Shown here in pieces: positions 33,696 through 42,478 of a stretch of 43,292 bases of DNA. Made by a program: the position numbers and the translations under genes. This stretch comes from an uncultured SAR116 cluster alpha proteobacterium (GTDB taxonomy: Bacteria > Pseudomonadota > Alphaproteobacteria > Puniceispirillales > GCA-002684695). The notes beneath the pieces were generated by a model. It did no database searches. It worked only from the letters and a program-made list of their open reading frames with translations, and was not told the origin of the DNA. The stretch's first letter is position 1; the number at the start of each line of letters is the position of its first letter. Location: positions 1 to 43,292 of the forward strand of contig CABYVI010000010.1 of the NCBI GenBank assembly GCA_902522415.1, read 5' to 3'.

Positions 33696-35470
33696 ATTTG
33701 AGCCTCTTTAAATGGAATAAAGTTAATAATATCTCCTTTCTCAATTATTTCAATATTTTCGTCCACTTCAATAAGTCCATTTGATCCGGATAAAGATGTA
33801 AGTACGCCAGCACCTGGTTTACCGTTGATTTTGACATAATTAATATTATTTTTTTGAAACATTTTTCCTCTTAAAAATTCTTTTCTTCCAAGCTTACTTT
33901 TATGCTCAAATTCAGAGATAGCATGAACATTAAATAGTTTTGTTTTATTAGCAGACATTCTTATGTTTATTCCCTCTGATATCATTAACCTAAAACATAT
34001 TTGTGCTGCAACAGGATTGCCAGGGAGACAAAAAATAGGTATATCTTTTATAGAAGCAAATCCCATTGGTCTACCTGGTTTTATTGCAATCCTCCAAAAG
34101 TGTATTATTCCAGATAAATCCAAGATTACTGACTTAATATGATCTTCATCACCTTCTGAAGCTCCGCCAGAAAAAATAATCAAATCAGATTCCTTAACAA
34201 ACTTTTTAAGAGAAGATTTTAATTTTGTGGGATTATCCTTGATTACTTTATGAAGGAATGGTTTGTTTCCTGTTTCGAAACATAAATTATAAATCATTGG
34301 TCCATTAGAGTCGTACACCAAGCCATTCTTTAACTTTTTGCCAGCACTTATAATTTCATTGCCCGTAGATATAACAGCAATTTTTAACTGTCTATTGACT
34401 GGTAAATTAGTAAGCCCTAAAGAGGATGCTAACCCTATTTCAGTAGTTTTAATCTTTTGGCCCGCTTTAATAATTACTTGGTTTTTTTTAAGGTTTTCAC
34501 CAGCAGGTCTGCAATTCACCCCTTTTTTGATTTTTGGAGGTATGAATACTTCATCTTTTTTTACCTTACAAACTTCTTGCATCGCTATGGTATCTATTGG
34601 TTTAGGTAATAATGAACCAGTAAAAATCCTTACAGCATCTTTTTTATCTACTTCGAATATTTTCTGCAAACCTGCTTTAATAATTTTTTTAACTTTGAAG
34701 ATTGAACCTGTCTTAGGATTATATTTAGCGTAATTGAAACCATATCCATCGACTGCAGCGTTACTTTTCATAGGAATATCAATTTTTGAAATAACATCAT
34801 TTATTAGAACTCTATTATTGCATAAATTAATTGGTATAGACTCTTTTTGCCTCAATTGTTTTGTATTGTTTTGTATGATTCTTCTTGCTTTGTTAAAGCT
34901 AATGTCACTTATTTTATATTTTTTAATATTTGATTGTTTTTTAATGTTGAAGTGTGAAATCAAAAATTCAACAATTTCAAATGGTTTATTAAGATCTAAA
35001 ATATATTTATCTGATCTCTTTATTTTGGGATTATTTGGATCATCAGTAGCTATTGCAAAAATATTTTTATCTTTAAAAGATAATATTTCTCTTCCATCTT
35101 CTTCTCTTCTGATTTCTATCTTAGGTATGTTAGCTTTTTTAAATCCTTCAACTAAAATAATATCTTTACTTTTTTGCATTAAAAGTAACTCTTTTAATTT
35201 TGTATCATTGTAATTTTCATGCTCAATTATATGAGCAATTCTTTTTGGAGATGATACTATAATCTCTTGTGATCCGGCCTTCCTATGGCGCCAACTGTCT
35301 TTCCCTGGCTTGTCAATTTCAAAATCATGGTGAGCATGTTTAATTGTGCCAATTGAATATCCTCTTTCTTTAAATATTTTGATTAATGATATTGAAATTG
35401 TTGTCTTGCCAGAATTAGAAAAACCTGCAAGTCCAAAAATAAATTTATGTTTGTTTGTTGTGAAACTCAT
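33692..35470 (-). CDS. Fused MobB–MoeA molybdopterin cofactor protein
   Basis: A 592-residue two-domain protein. Residues about 8–165 are MobB: the P-loop GFSNSGKTT (16–24), GTIKHAHHDFEIDKPGKDSWRHRKAG, and VEGFKKANIPKIEI. Residues about 185–592 are MoeA: SNAAVDGYGF, VRIFTGSLLP, CRPAGENLKK, VISTGNEI with a YDSNGPMI segment, IIFSGGASEGDEDHIKS, WRIAIKPGRPMGF, FCLPGNPVAAQICF, and a C-terminal beta domain. MobB binds GTP and works with MobA on guanylylated cofactor; MoeA inserts molybdate into molybdopterin. The joined form is a fusion of two genes that are often adjacent in alphaproteobacteria. ATGA overlaps link it to pgsA and moaD. Confidence 0.92.
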   Translation of the reverse strand: MSFTTNKHKFIFGLAGFSNSGKTTISISLIKIFKERGYSIGTIKHAHHDFEIDKPGKDSWRHRKAGSQEIIVSSPKRIAHIIEHENYNDTKLKELLLMQKSKDIILVEGFKKANIPKIEIRREEDGREILSFKDKNIFAIATDDPNNPKIKRSDKYILDLNKPFEIVEFLISHFNIKKQSNIKKYKISDISFNKARRIIQNNTKQLRQKESIPINLCNNRVLINDVISKIDIPMKSNAAVDGYGFNYAKYNPKTGSIFKVKKIIKAGLQKIFEVDKKDAVRIFTGSLLPKPIDTIAMQEVCKVKKDEVFIPPKIKKGVNCRPAGENLKKNQVIIKAGQKIKTTEIGLASSLGLTNLPVNRQLKIAVISTGNEIISAGKKLKNGLVYDSNGPMIYNLCFETGNKPFLHKVIKDNPTKLKSSLKKFVKESDLIIFSGGASEGDEDHIKSVILDLSGIIHFWRIAIKPGRPMGFASIKDIPIFCLPGNPVAAQICFRLMISEGINIRMSANKTKLFNVHAISEFEHKSKLGRKEFLRGKMFQKNNINYVKINGKPGAGVLTSLSGSNGLIEVDENIEIIEKGDIINFIPFKEAQI

Positions 35471-36006
35471 AAACTATCATTATCTATAGAAACTTTAATA
35501 TATTGATAAGCCGTTACTAATGATAAGAATGATGATACCCATAACAATAAAATTCCTAAAAAGTTTAAATCAAAATTAAATTCCAATATTGTTGATGGTA
35601 TCAAAATTATTATTGAAATCATTTGAACTGTTGTTTTCACTTTTGCTAAGAAGGTAACCTTTAAAACATTTCCTTTAATAAACTCTCTTAATCCAGAAAT
35701 AAATATTTCTCTAATAATAATAAGAGTTGCCGCAATAACATGTATGTCTTGGATTATGTTATTTGAAATTAAACTGATTAAGGCGCATGTAATAAGAAGT
35801 TTATCAGCAATTGGGTCTAAGATTTTACCTAATCTGGAGGACTGGTTAAAAGATCTAGCTAAATAACCATCCAAAAAATCGGTAATAGATGATAAAATAA
35901 ATATAAATAATCCTAATATAATCATATTTGTATCACTTGATAGTAATACTAATACTAAAATAGGTGCTGAAGCAATTCTAAGTATAGTTAAGATATTAGG
36001 TATCAT
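35467..36006 (-). CDS. pgsA: CDP-diacylglycerol–glycerol-3-phosphate phosphatidyltransferase
   Basis: A 179-residue membrane protein of the CDP-alcohol phosphatidyltransferase family, with about five helices. The signature DG-x2-AR-x8-G-x3-D-x3-D is complete in DGYLARSFNQSSRLGKILDPIAD (about 45–67). It also has MIPNILTILRIASAPILVL at the N terminus and IIREIFISGLREF. It makes phosphatidylglycerol phosphate, the step before phosphatidylglycerol, which Lgt elsewhere in the window uses. The start abuts the uvrC stop, and its stop overlaps mobB/moeA by ATGA. Confidence 0.94.
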   Translation of the reverse strand: MIPNILTILRIASAPILVLVLLSSDTNMIILGLFIFILSSITDFLDGYLARSFNQSSRLGKILDPIADKLLITCALISLISNNIIQDIHVIAATLIIIREIFISGLREFIKGNVLKVTFLAKVKTTVQMISIIILIPSTILEFNFDLNFLGILLLWVSSFLSLVTAYQYIKVSIDNDSL

Positions 36007-37854
36007 TTACTCATTTGTAAAAAAATCATTAATTTTTTGGGCAACATTCTTTGAGATCCCCTCAACTTTCATTAAATCGTTTATACTTGCTTTTGATACT
36101 TCTTTAGCAGATCCAAAATATTTTAAAAGAGCATTTTTTTTAATATTACCTATTCCTTCAATTTCATCAATTTTATTATACGATATAGATTTTTTCCTTT
36201 TTAGTCTATGTGCAGTTATAGCAAATCTATGAGCCTCATCTCTTAATTTTTGTAGAAAAAACATTACTGAACTATTATGTTTTAGTGTAAAAGTTTTTTG
36301 ACCAATTAAGTGAAATTGTTCTCTACCTGCATTTCTATCAATGCCTTTTGAAATAGCACAAACCTTTATATAATCTAGTTTGAGCTCTATAAGTGATTTA
36401 ACTACGGTATTAAGGTGACCTCTACCTCCATCTATCAAAATAAGATCAGGAAGATTGTTGTTTAATTTTTTTGATAATGAGTTTCTAAATCTTCGATTAA
36501 TAACTTCCTTCATCATATTGTAATCATTGCCACCGGTCATATTACTATTAATTGATAAATTATATTTTCTATATGAGTTTTTATCAAAGCCGTCTTTATT
36601 TGAAACTATCATTGCCCCTACGGCAAATTTACCCTGAATATGTGAATTGTCATAGACTTCAATTCTATTAATATCATTTTTAATTTTGAAAATACTACTT
36701 AACTCATCAAAGATTTTATTGGTTTTGTTATCTTCAGAAATTTTCCTATTCAAAGACATTTCTGCATTTAAAATAGAGCTATCTATTAATTTCTTTTTTA
36801 TACCTTTTTGAGGACAAACAATTTTTATATTATAATCAACGAGTGAAGATAATGCATCTGAGATTAAAGTAAAGTTACTCGGAAGTTGTGAAACAATTAT
36901 TTCTTTAGGGGGAATTTTATTCTCATAAAATTGAGATAAAAACTCAGCAACTAAATCATCTGGTTTCATTTCTGATAAATGTGACATGAAATATGTATGG
37001 TCACCAAAGTTTGAACCCGATCTCATAAAAGATATATTAACAGCTACTTTATCATAGTTTTGAAATATTGCGATAATATCCGCATCACCTAGCCCTTTTA
37101 CGTTAATATTTTGAAATGATTGTATATTGCTTAATGCTCGAATTTTATTTCTCCAAACAGCAGCATTTTCAAAATCAAGTTCATTACTGCATTCTTCCAT
37201 TTTTTTTGCAAAATCTTTTTTAATTTGATCAGAGTTTCCTGATAAAAAGGTTTTGGCTTGATCGATTTGCTTTTTATAAGAGTTTTCTGAGACCAGTCCT
37301 ACACAAGGCGCTGTACATCTCTTTATTTGAAATTGTAAACAAGGCCTAGTTCTCAATTTAAAAACATTGTCAGTGCAATTTCGAATAAGAAAACCTTTTT
37401 GAAGAGCATCGATAGATCTGTTGACTGAACCAGCAGAAGAAAAGGGACCGAAATAAAAACCCTTTTCACTTTTCCTTCCTCTATGTTTTTTAATTTGAGG
37501 AAACTTGTGTCCAGATGTAAGAAGAATATTAGGAAATGATTTATCATCTTTAAGTAGAACGTTATACCTAGGTTTATGTTTTTTTATTAAATTAGATTCT
37601 AATAATAAAGCCTCCACTTCTGAATTTGTAATTATAATATCAAGGCTATTTATCTGTGAAATCATCCTTAAAATTCTTTGAGATTGATTATTAAGCTTAC
37701 TGTATGATGAAACTCTCTTCTTTAAATTTTTTGCTTTTCCAACATAAAGAATATTTCCTGAATTATCTATCATCTTATAAATTCCTGATGATTTAGGTAA
37801 TGTCAGAATTTCATTTTTGATTATATTTAGGCCTTTTGTATAGTTATTATTCAT
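36007..37854 (-). CDS. uvrC: Excinuclease ABC subunit C
   Basis: A 615-residue nucleotide excision repair nuclease. The GIY-YIG 3' incision domain SGIYKMIDNSGNILYVGKAKNLKKRVSSY is at about 19–47, a UVR helix pair near 205–240 (DFAKKMEECSNELDFENAAVWRNKI), the RNase H-like 5' incision domain around IEVYDNSHIQGKFAVGAMIV and LPDLILIDGGRGHLN, and two C-terminal helix-hairpin-helix motifs (IEGIGNIKKNALLKYFGS; KVEGISKNVAQKI). It partners with UvrA and UvrB; uvrB is 1.3 kb to the right. First gene of the leftward operon. The gap upstream holds two DnaA boxes. Confidence 0.96.
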   Translation of the reverse strand: MNNNYTKGLNIIKNEILTLPKSSGIYKMIDNSGNILYVGKAKNLKKRVSSYSKLNNQSQRILRMISQINSLDIIITNSEVEALLLESNLIKKHKPRYNVLLKDDKSFPNILLTSGHKFPQIKKHRGRKSEKGFYFGPFSSAGSVNRSIDALQKGFLIRNCTDNVFKLRTRPCLQFQIKRCTAPCVGLVSENSYKKQIDQAKTFLSGNSDQIKKDFAKKMEECSNELDFENAAVWRNKIRALSNIQSFQNINVKGLGDADIIAIFQNYDKVAVNISFMRSGSNFGDHTYFMSHLSEMKPDDLVAEFLSQFYENKIPPKEIIVSQLPSNFTLISDALSSLVDYNIKIVCPQKGIKKKLIDSSILNAEMSLNRKISEDNKTNKIFDELSSIFKIKNDINRIEVYDNSHIQGKFAVGAMIVSNKDGFDKNSYRKYNLSINSNMTGGNDYNMMKEVINRRFRNSLSKKLNNNLPDLILIDGGRGHLNTVVKSLIELKLDYIKVCAISKGIDRNAGREQFHLIGQKTFTLKHNSSVMFFLQKLRDEAHRFAITAHRLKRKKSISYNKIDEIEGIGNIKKNALLKYFGSAKEVSKASINDLMKVEGISKNVAQKINDFFTNE

Positions 37855-38180
37855 ATTTATAAAAAAAATAATTTAAAGAATATAAAAAATCTCAACTATT
37901 AATTATTCGAAAACCTTGAGTTTTCAAAGATTAATTAATTCATCCACTATTTTTGTGGATAACCTTGTGGATAAATTCTCTGTGTTTCAAGAGTATCAAT
38001 AGTTTGAATTAAATAAAAAGAAAAAAAGAAAAAAAAATGAAAATAATATAAAAACTAATAATATCAATGGGATAATTTAAAATTTTAATTTTTATATGTC
38101 TTTTTTAAAAAAACCAAAATTAATTTTGAATTTTATATTATTTTGAAAAATTGATTGTGCATACTTTTCTATAATTATGC
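37855..38180. other. AT-rich intergenic gap, candidate replication origin or regulatory region
   Basis: This 326-bp stretch lies between uvrC and the antiporter gene, both on the minus strand. No gene is supported. It is extremely AT-rich, with long A- and T-tracts (for example around 38018–38045 and 38101–38115), and contains two perfect DnaA boxes. An AT-rich unwinding element beside DnaA boxes is the minimal look of an oriC, but gene orientation does not switch cleanly here. It may equally be the promoter region for the uvrC operon. Confidence 0.4.
37954..37974. promoter_or_regulatory. Tandem DnaA boxes
   Basis: TGTGGATAA occurs at 37954–37962 and again at 37966–37974. Each is a perfect complement of the DnaA box TTATCCACA, in the same orientation, 12 bp apart (about one helical turn). 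A degenerate inverted copy (TCATCCACT, two mismatches) lies at 37940–37948. The sites sit about 100 bp upstream of uvrC. DnaA binding is likely by the consensus; the purpose is not settled. Confidence 0.6.
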
Positions 38181-39140
38181 TTACTTATATATAAAATTAA
38201 ATGAAATATATAACATGTAGAGTATTATTAACAGTGGACCAAAAATTCTTTCAACTCTTTTAAAATAGAACAAATAACCACCCAGCATAAGAGTTGCTAG
38301 TAACATTATTGGCAAATCATAGTTTACAAATGATAATGGGGTTTCTAAATTTTTCGGGTAGGAAGCAATTGACGATGCACCTAAAATTCCAAGACTATTA
38401 AATAGATTTGATCCTAATACATTTCCAATGGCAATATCAGTGTGCCCATTTCTGGCAGCTGCTATTGAAGCAGAAATTTCAGGTAGGGAAGTCCCTAAAG
38501 CTACAATAGTCACTCCAATTAATGATTGTTCTATCCCAAAACTCATTGAGATCTTAATTGCACTTGAAATTAGGATTTCTGAAGAAATTAAAACAACTAT
38601 AATACCTCCTAAAGTTAGACATAGACCTATAAAAAGAGGTGAGAAAAAACTTTTAGTATATATTAAATCATAATTATGTTCATTTTTCTCAGCATTAAAT
38701 GTCATTATTATTAAAATTGTAATTAAAGTTAAAATAAATATAAATCCAAAGATGGGGTTTAGACTTCGAAAAAAATATCCAAAAATAAATAATATTGTAG
38801 TTGATAAAATCATCCAAAATATATCTAATCTTAAGGATTTTGAATTATCTTTAAGAGTAATATACAAGCTTGCACCTCCAATAACTAATAGAAGGTTTGC
38901 TATATTACTTCCAACAACATTTCCCCATGCTAAATCAGGGGATCCTTTTAAAACAGCATTAATTGAAACAACTAACTCTGGTGCAGACGTGCCTAAAGCT
39001 ACTATTGTAATTGCAATCAAATGAGCTGGTATATTTAATACATTTGCAGTTTGAACCGTTCCTTTTACAAGAACATTTCCTCCATAAAACAAACCTATAA
39101 AGCCTAGGAATCCCAACAATAAATATAAAATATCACTCAT
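38181..39140 (-). CDS. Calcium/sodium antiporter (CaCA family, YrbG-like)
   Basis: A 319-residue membrane exchanger with about 10–11 helices and the two inverted alpha repeats of the CaCA family: ITIVALGTSAPELVVSINAVLKGSPDLAWGNVVGSNIANLLL (about 43–85) and VTIVALGTSLPEISASIAAARNGHTDIAIGNVLGSNLFNSLG (about 208–250). The GTSxPE segments carry the ion-binding Glu. It probably exports Ca2+ in exchange for Na+ (or H+). A K+-dependent form cannot be excluded. The gene ends 20 bp from the start of a weak hairpin; uvrB lies 19 bp upstream on the same strand, so co-transcription is possible. Confidence 0.93.
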   Translation of the reverse strand: MSDILYLLLGFLGFIGLFYGGNVLVKGTVQTANVLNIPAHLIAITIVALGTSAPELVVSINAVLKGSPDLAWGNVVGSNIANLLLVIGGASLYITLKDNSKSLRLDIFWMILSTTILFIFGYFFRSLNPIFGFIFILTLITILIIMTFNAEKNEHNYDLIYTKSFFSPLFIGLCLTLGGIIVVLISSEILISSAIKISMSFGIEQSLIGVTIVALGTSLPEISASIAAARNGHTDIAIGNVLGSNLFNSLGILGASSIASYPKNLETPLSFVNYDLPIMLLATLMLGGYLFYFKRVERIFGPLLIILYMLYISFNFIYK

Positions 39141-39159
39141 TTCAAATTAAATTTTTCTA

Positions 39160-41169
39160 TTACTTTATTTTTAAACCTAAATGTTTGCGTTCTAATTTTT
39201 TTATTTTATCTCTTATTTTTGCAGCATCTTCAAATTCTAAATTAGCAGCTGCATCTTTCATTTGACTTTCCAAATAATTTATATATTCCTCAGGTGATAA
39301 GTGCTTATCTCCATTGGAAGCTTTAGTTTTTTCTAAATCTTTTTTATCAAATTCCTCATCAATAATATTGCTAATATTCTTTGAAATACTAACAGGTGTA
39401 ATGTTATTTTCTTGGTTATATTCTTTTTGTTTATCTCTTCTTCTTTTGGTTTCGCTAAGAGCATATTCTATACTTCCAGTAATAATATCTGCATAAAGTA
39501 TTACACGACCTTTTATATTTCTTGCAGCTCTACCAATTGTTTGGACTAAAGATGTTTTTGATCTTAGAAATCCTTCTTTATCTGCATCAAGAATTGCGAC
39601 TAAACCACATTCAGGTATATCAAGTCCTTCCCTTAAAAGATTTATCCCAATTAGAATATCAAACGTACCTAATCTTAAATCTCTAATAATTTCAATTCTT
39701 TCTATTGTATCTATATCTGAATGTAGATATCTAACCTTTAATCCAGCCTCAACCATATATTCAGTTAATGATTCTGACATTTTTTTAGTTAAGGTCGTAA
39801 TAAGAACTCTTTGGTTATCAAGAACTACTTTTCTACATTCAGATATGACATCATCTACTTGGTCCTTTGTGCTTCTTACAATTGTTTCTGGGTCAACTAA
39901 ACCTGTTGGTCGTATTAGTTGTTCTGTAAATACTCCACTTGTTCTTTCAAGTTCCCATTCACTTGGAGTGGCTGATACAAAAATTGTTTGTGGCCTAAAT
40001 AATTCCCATTCTTTAAATTTTAAAGGTCTGTTATCCATACATGAGGGTAATCTAAAACCGTAATCAGAAAGAGTTTTCTTTCTAGATGCGTCACCTTTAT
40101 ACATTGCACCTAATTGTGGAATAGTTACATGACTTTCATCAACAATTAAAAGAGAGTTTTCAGGTAGATATTCAAACAAAGTTGGTGGTGGTTCACCTGG
40201 GTTCCTAGAAGACAGATATCTTGAATAATTTTCAATTCCAGTACAGCTTCCTGTAGCTTCCATCATTTCAAGATCAAAAATAGTTCTTTGCTCTAACCTT
40301 TGTGCCTCAAGAATTTTATTTTCTGAATAGAATTCCTCTAATCTTAATTTTAAATCTTTCTTAATTTCTTTTATAGCGTTTCTTAATGTCGGTTTTGGAG
40401 TAACATAATGTGAGTTTGCAAAAATTTTAATTTTTTTTATTTCTTGAATTTTTTCTCCTGTTAAAGGGTCAAATTCATAGATTAATTCTATTTCATCTCC
40501 AAAAAAAGATATCTTCCATGCTGTGTCTTCTAAATGTGATGGGAAAATTTCAAGTATATCGCCTCTTTTTCTAAATGTTCCCCTTTTGAAATTTATATCA
40601 TTCCTTTTATACTGGAGTTCTACTAATCTATTAATTATTTCTTTTTGATTTTGTTCACTATTTACTTCAATAGTTAGGGTCATTTCACTGTAAGTTTCCA
40701 ACGATCCTATTCCGTAAATACAGCTAACAGAAGCGACAATAATCACATCTTCTCTTAATAGCAAAGAGCGTGTGGCGCTATGACGCATTCTATCAATTTG
40801 TTCATTTATACTAGAATCTTTTTCAATATAAGTATCTGAACGAGGTACGTATGCTTCTGGTTGATAGTAATCGTAGTAAGAAACAAAATACTCAACAGCA
40901 TTATTTGGGAATAATTCTTTCATTTCCCCATATAATTGTGCTGCCAGAGTTTTATTTGGTGCCAATATTAGTGTTGGTCTGGAGAATTTTTTAATAACAT
41001 TTCCCATTGTGAAGGTTTTTCCTGATCCTGTTACACCCAACAAAACTTGATCTTTTTCCTTTTTTAACAAACCTTCAACCAACTCATTTATTGCTTGAGG
41101 TTGATCTCCAGAAGGCAAAAAATTAGAAACAATATTAAACGGTTTGCTTATATTACTAATTTCGTTCAT
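39160..41169 (-). CDS. uvrB: Excinuclease ABC subunit B
   Basis: A 669-residue damage-verification helicase of nucleotide excision repair. Seen: [17 protein letters not shown] (UvrB N terminus), the P-loop [14 protein letters not shown] (44–57), the beta-hairpin [25 protein letters not shown] (about 92–116), [12 protein letters not shown] (DEAD-like box), [52 protein letters not shown], and [11 protein letters not shown] (motif VI). The C-terminal UVR motif ([26 protein letters not shown]) binds UvrC. Divergent from the aminotransferase gene across 101 bp. No clear alphaproteobacterial LexA box (GTTC-N7-GTTC) was found upstream. Confidence 0.97.
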   Translation of the reverse strand: MNEISNISKPFNIVSNFLPSGDQPQAINELVEGLLKKEKDQVLLGVTGSGKTFTMGNVIKKFSRPTLILAPNKTLAAQLYGEMKELFPNNAVEYFVSYYDYYQPEAYVPRSDTYIEKDSSINEQIDRMRHSATRSLLLREDVIIVASVSCIYGIGSLETYSEMTLTIEVNSEQNQKEIINRLVELQYKRNDINFKRGTFRKRGDILEIFPSHLEDTAWKISFFGDEIELIYEFDPLTGEKIQEIKKIKIFANSHYVTPKPTLRNAIKEIKKDLKLRLEEFYSENKILEAQRLEQRTIFDLEMMEATGSCTGIENYSRYLSSRNPGEPPPTLFEYLPENSLLIVDESHVTIPQLGAMYKGDASRKKTLSDYGFRLPSCMDNRPLKFKEWELFRPQTIFVSATPSEWELERTSGVFTEQLIRPTGLVDPETIVRSTKDQVDDVISECRKVVLDNQRVLITTLTKKMSESLTEYMVEAGLKVRYLHSDIDTIERIEIIRDLRLGTFDILIGINLLREGLDIPECGLVAILDADKEGFLRSKTSLVQTIGRAARNIKGRVILYADIITGSIEYALSETKRRRDKQKEYNQENNITPVSISKNISNIIDEEFDKKDLEKTKASNGDKHLSPEEYINYLESQMKDAAANLEFEDAAKIRDKIKKLERKHLGLKIK

Positions 41170-41270
41170 TTATACCTTGACGATTAAAAATTATATAAAA
41201 AATAATTATAAAATTTGAATATAATCATTTATATTAATTAAACAACAAAACTTGTTCAAAGGTCTTAACT

Positions 41271-42473
41271 ATGAATTTTTTAGCTAAAAGAGTTTCAAAT
41301 ATTAAACCATCCCCCACTATCGCAGCCACTGCCAAAGCGGCTGAATTAAAATCAAATGGTTTAGATGTTATTGGTTTAGGAGCTGGTGAACCAGATTTTG
41401 ACACGCCTGTTCATATTAAAGATGCTGCGATTGAAGCAATAAATTCTGGCAAAACAAAATATACAGCAGTTGATGGTATAAAAGAACTTAAAAGTCAGAT
41501 ATCAAAAAAATTTAATCACGATAATGAAATTGATTACTCTTTAAATGAAATAACTGTTGGTACTGGTGGAAAGCAAGTTCTTTATAATGCATTAATGGCA
41601 ACTATTAATAAAGGTGATGAAGTAATAGTTCCAGCCCCATATTGGGTTTCTTATCCAGATATGGTTATTTTAGCAGATGGAAATCCAGTAGTTGCAAAAT
41701 GTGAGGAAAAAGATGACTTTAAACTTACACCTGAAATTTTAGAAAAAAATATTACTTCTAAAACAAAATGGTTGATCTTAAATAGTCCGTCTAATCCAAC
41801 TGGAATTGGATATGAGGAAAAGGAATTAAGGGATTTATCAGTTGTTTTAGAAAAAAATCCACATGTGTTAATTATGGTTGATGATATGTATGAGTATTTA
41901 ACCTATGATAATTTTAGTTTTACTACACTTGTTCAAGTAAATAAAAATTTAAAAGATAGAGTTTTAACTTGTAATGGAGTTTCAAAATCTTTTTGTATGA
42001 CTGGTTGGAGAATTGGTTATGCTGGTGGTCCAGAATGGTTGATAAAGGCAATGTCAAAAATTCAATCTCAATCAACTTCTAATCCTAATTCTATTGCACA
42101 ATGGGCTTCTAAAGCAGCACTTGAGGGTGAAATGACTTTTTTAAAAAGCAACCTTGATGCATTTGAAAAAAGAAGGAACTTTGTTGTTGAAGGTCTAAAC
42201 AATGTTAATGGGTTAAAATGTAAAATGCCTAATGGAGCGTTCTATGTTTTTCCAAACTGTGGAGGGGTTCTAGGTAAAAAAACCCCCAAAGGAAAAGTTT
42301 TAAATTCAGATACAGACTATTGTGATTATCTCTTGGAAGAGGGTCTTGTTGCCACAGTGCCTGGTATTGCTTTTGGTTTATCTCCATATTTTAGGATTTC
42401 TTACGCAACATCGGATATAAATTTAGAGAAAGCTATAGAACGTATTGAAAATGTAACAAATAAACTCACCTAA
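41271..42473 (+). CDS. aspC: Aspartate aminotransferase (class I, PLP)
   Basis: A 400-residue fold type I aminotransferase, AspB/alpha-subgroup type, that exchanges the amino group between aspartate and 2-oxoglutarate. Seen: VIGLGAGEPDFDTPVHIKDAA (substrate loop), GTGGKQVLYNALMA, PAPYWVSYPDM, LNSPSNPTGIGY (PLP-binding Asn), VDDMYEYLTYD (PLP Asp/Tyr), NGVSKSFCMTGWRIGYAGG (Schiff-base Lys in SKS), and FRISYATS with the carboxylate Arg. Some members also use prephenate. AAGG lies about 11 bases before the start. msrP begins 5 bp after its stop. Confidence 0.92.
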   Translation: MNFLAKRVSNIKPSPTIAATAKAAELKSNGLDVIGLGAGEPDFDTPVHIKDAAIEAINSGKTKYTAVDGIKELKSQISKKFNHDNEIDYSLNEITVGTGGKQVLYNALMATINKGDEVIVPAPYWVSYPDMVILADGNPVVAKCEEKDDFKLTPEILEKNITSKTKWLILNSPSNPTGIGYEEKELRDLSVVLEKNPHVLIMVDDMYEYLTYDNFSFTTLVQVNKNLKDRVLTCNGVSKSFCMTGWRIGYAGGPEWLIKAMSKIQSQSTSNPNSIAQWASKAALEGEMTFLKSNLDAFEKRRNFVVEGLNNVNGLKCKMPNGAFYVFPNCGGVLGKKTPKGKVLNSDTDYCDYLLEEGLVATVPGIAFGLSPYFRISYATSDINLEKAIERIENVTNKLT

Positions 42474-42478
42474 AATTT

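Noticed and set aside
34338..35213. Two long plus-strand frames (131 and 159 residues) within mobB–moeA
   Set aside because: The minus-strand frame carries complete MobB and MoeA motifs; these are mirror frames in AT-rich DNA.
38159..38180. Hairpin GCATA...TATGC just beyond the antiporter stop
   Set aside because: Only 5-bp arms with a 12-nt loop and no immediate T-run; too weak to call a terminator.
41241..41260. Possible LexA/SOS site upstream of uvrB (GAAC and GTTG-like words)
   Set aside because: Does not fit the alphaproteobacterial GTTC-N7-GTTC direct repeat, and only one half matches.
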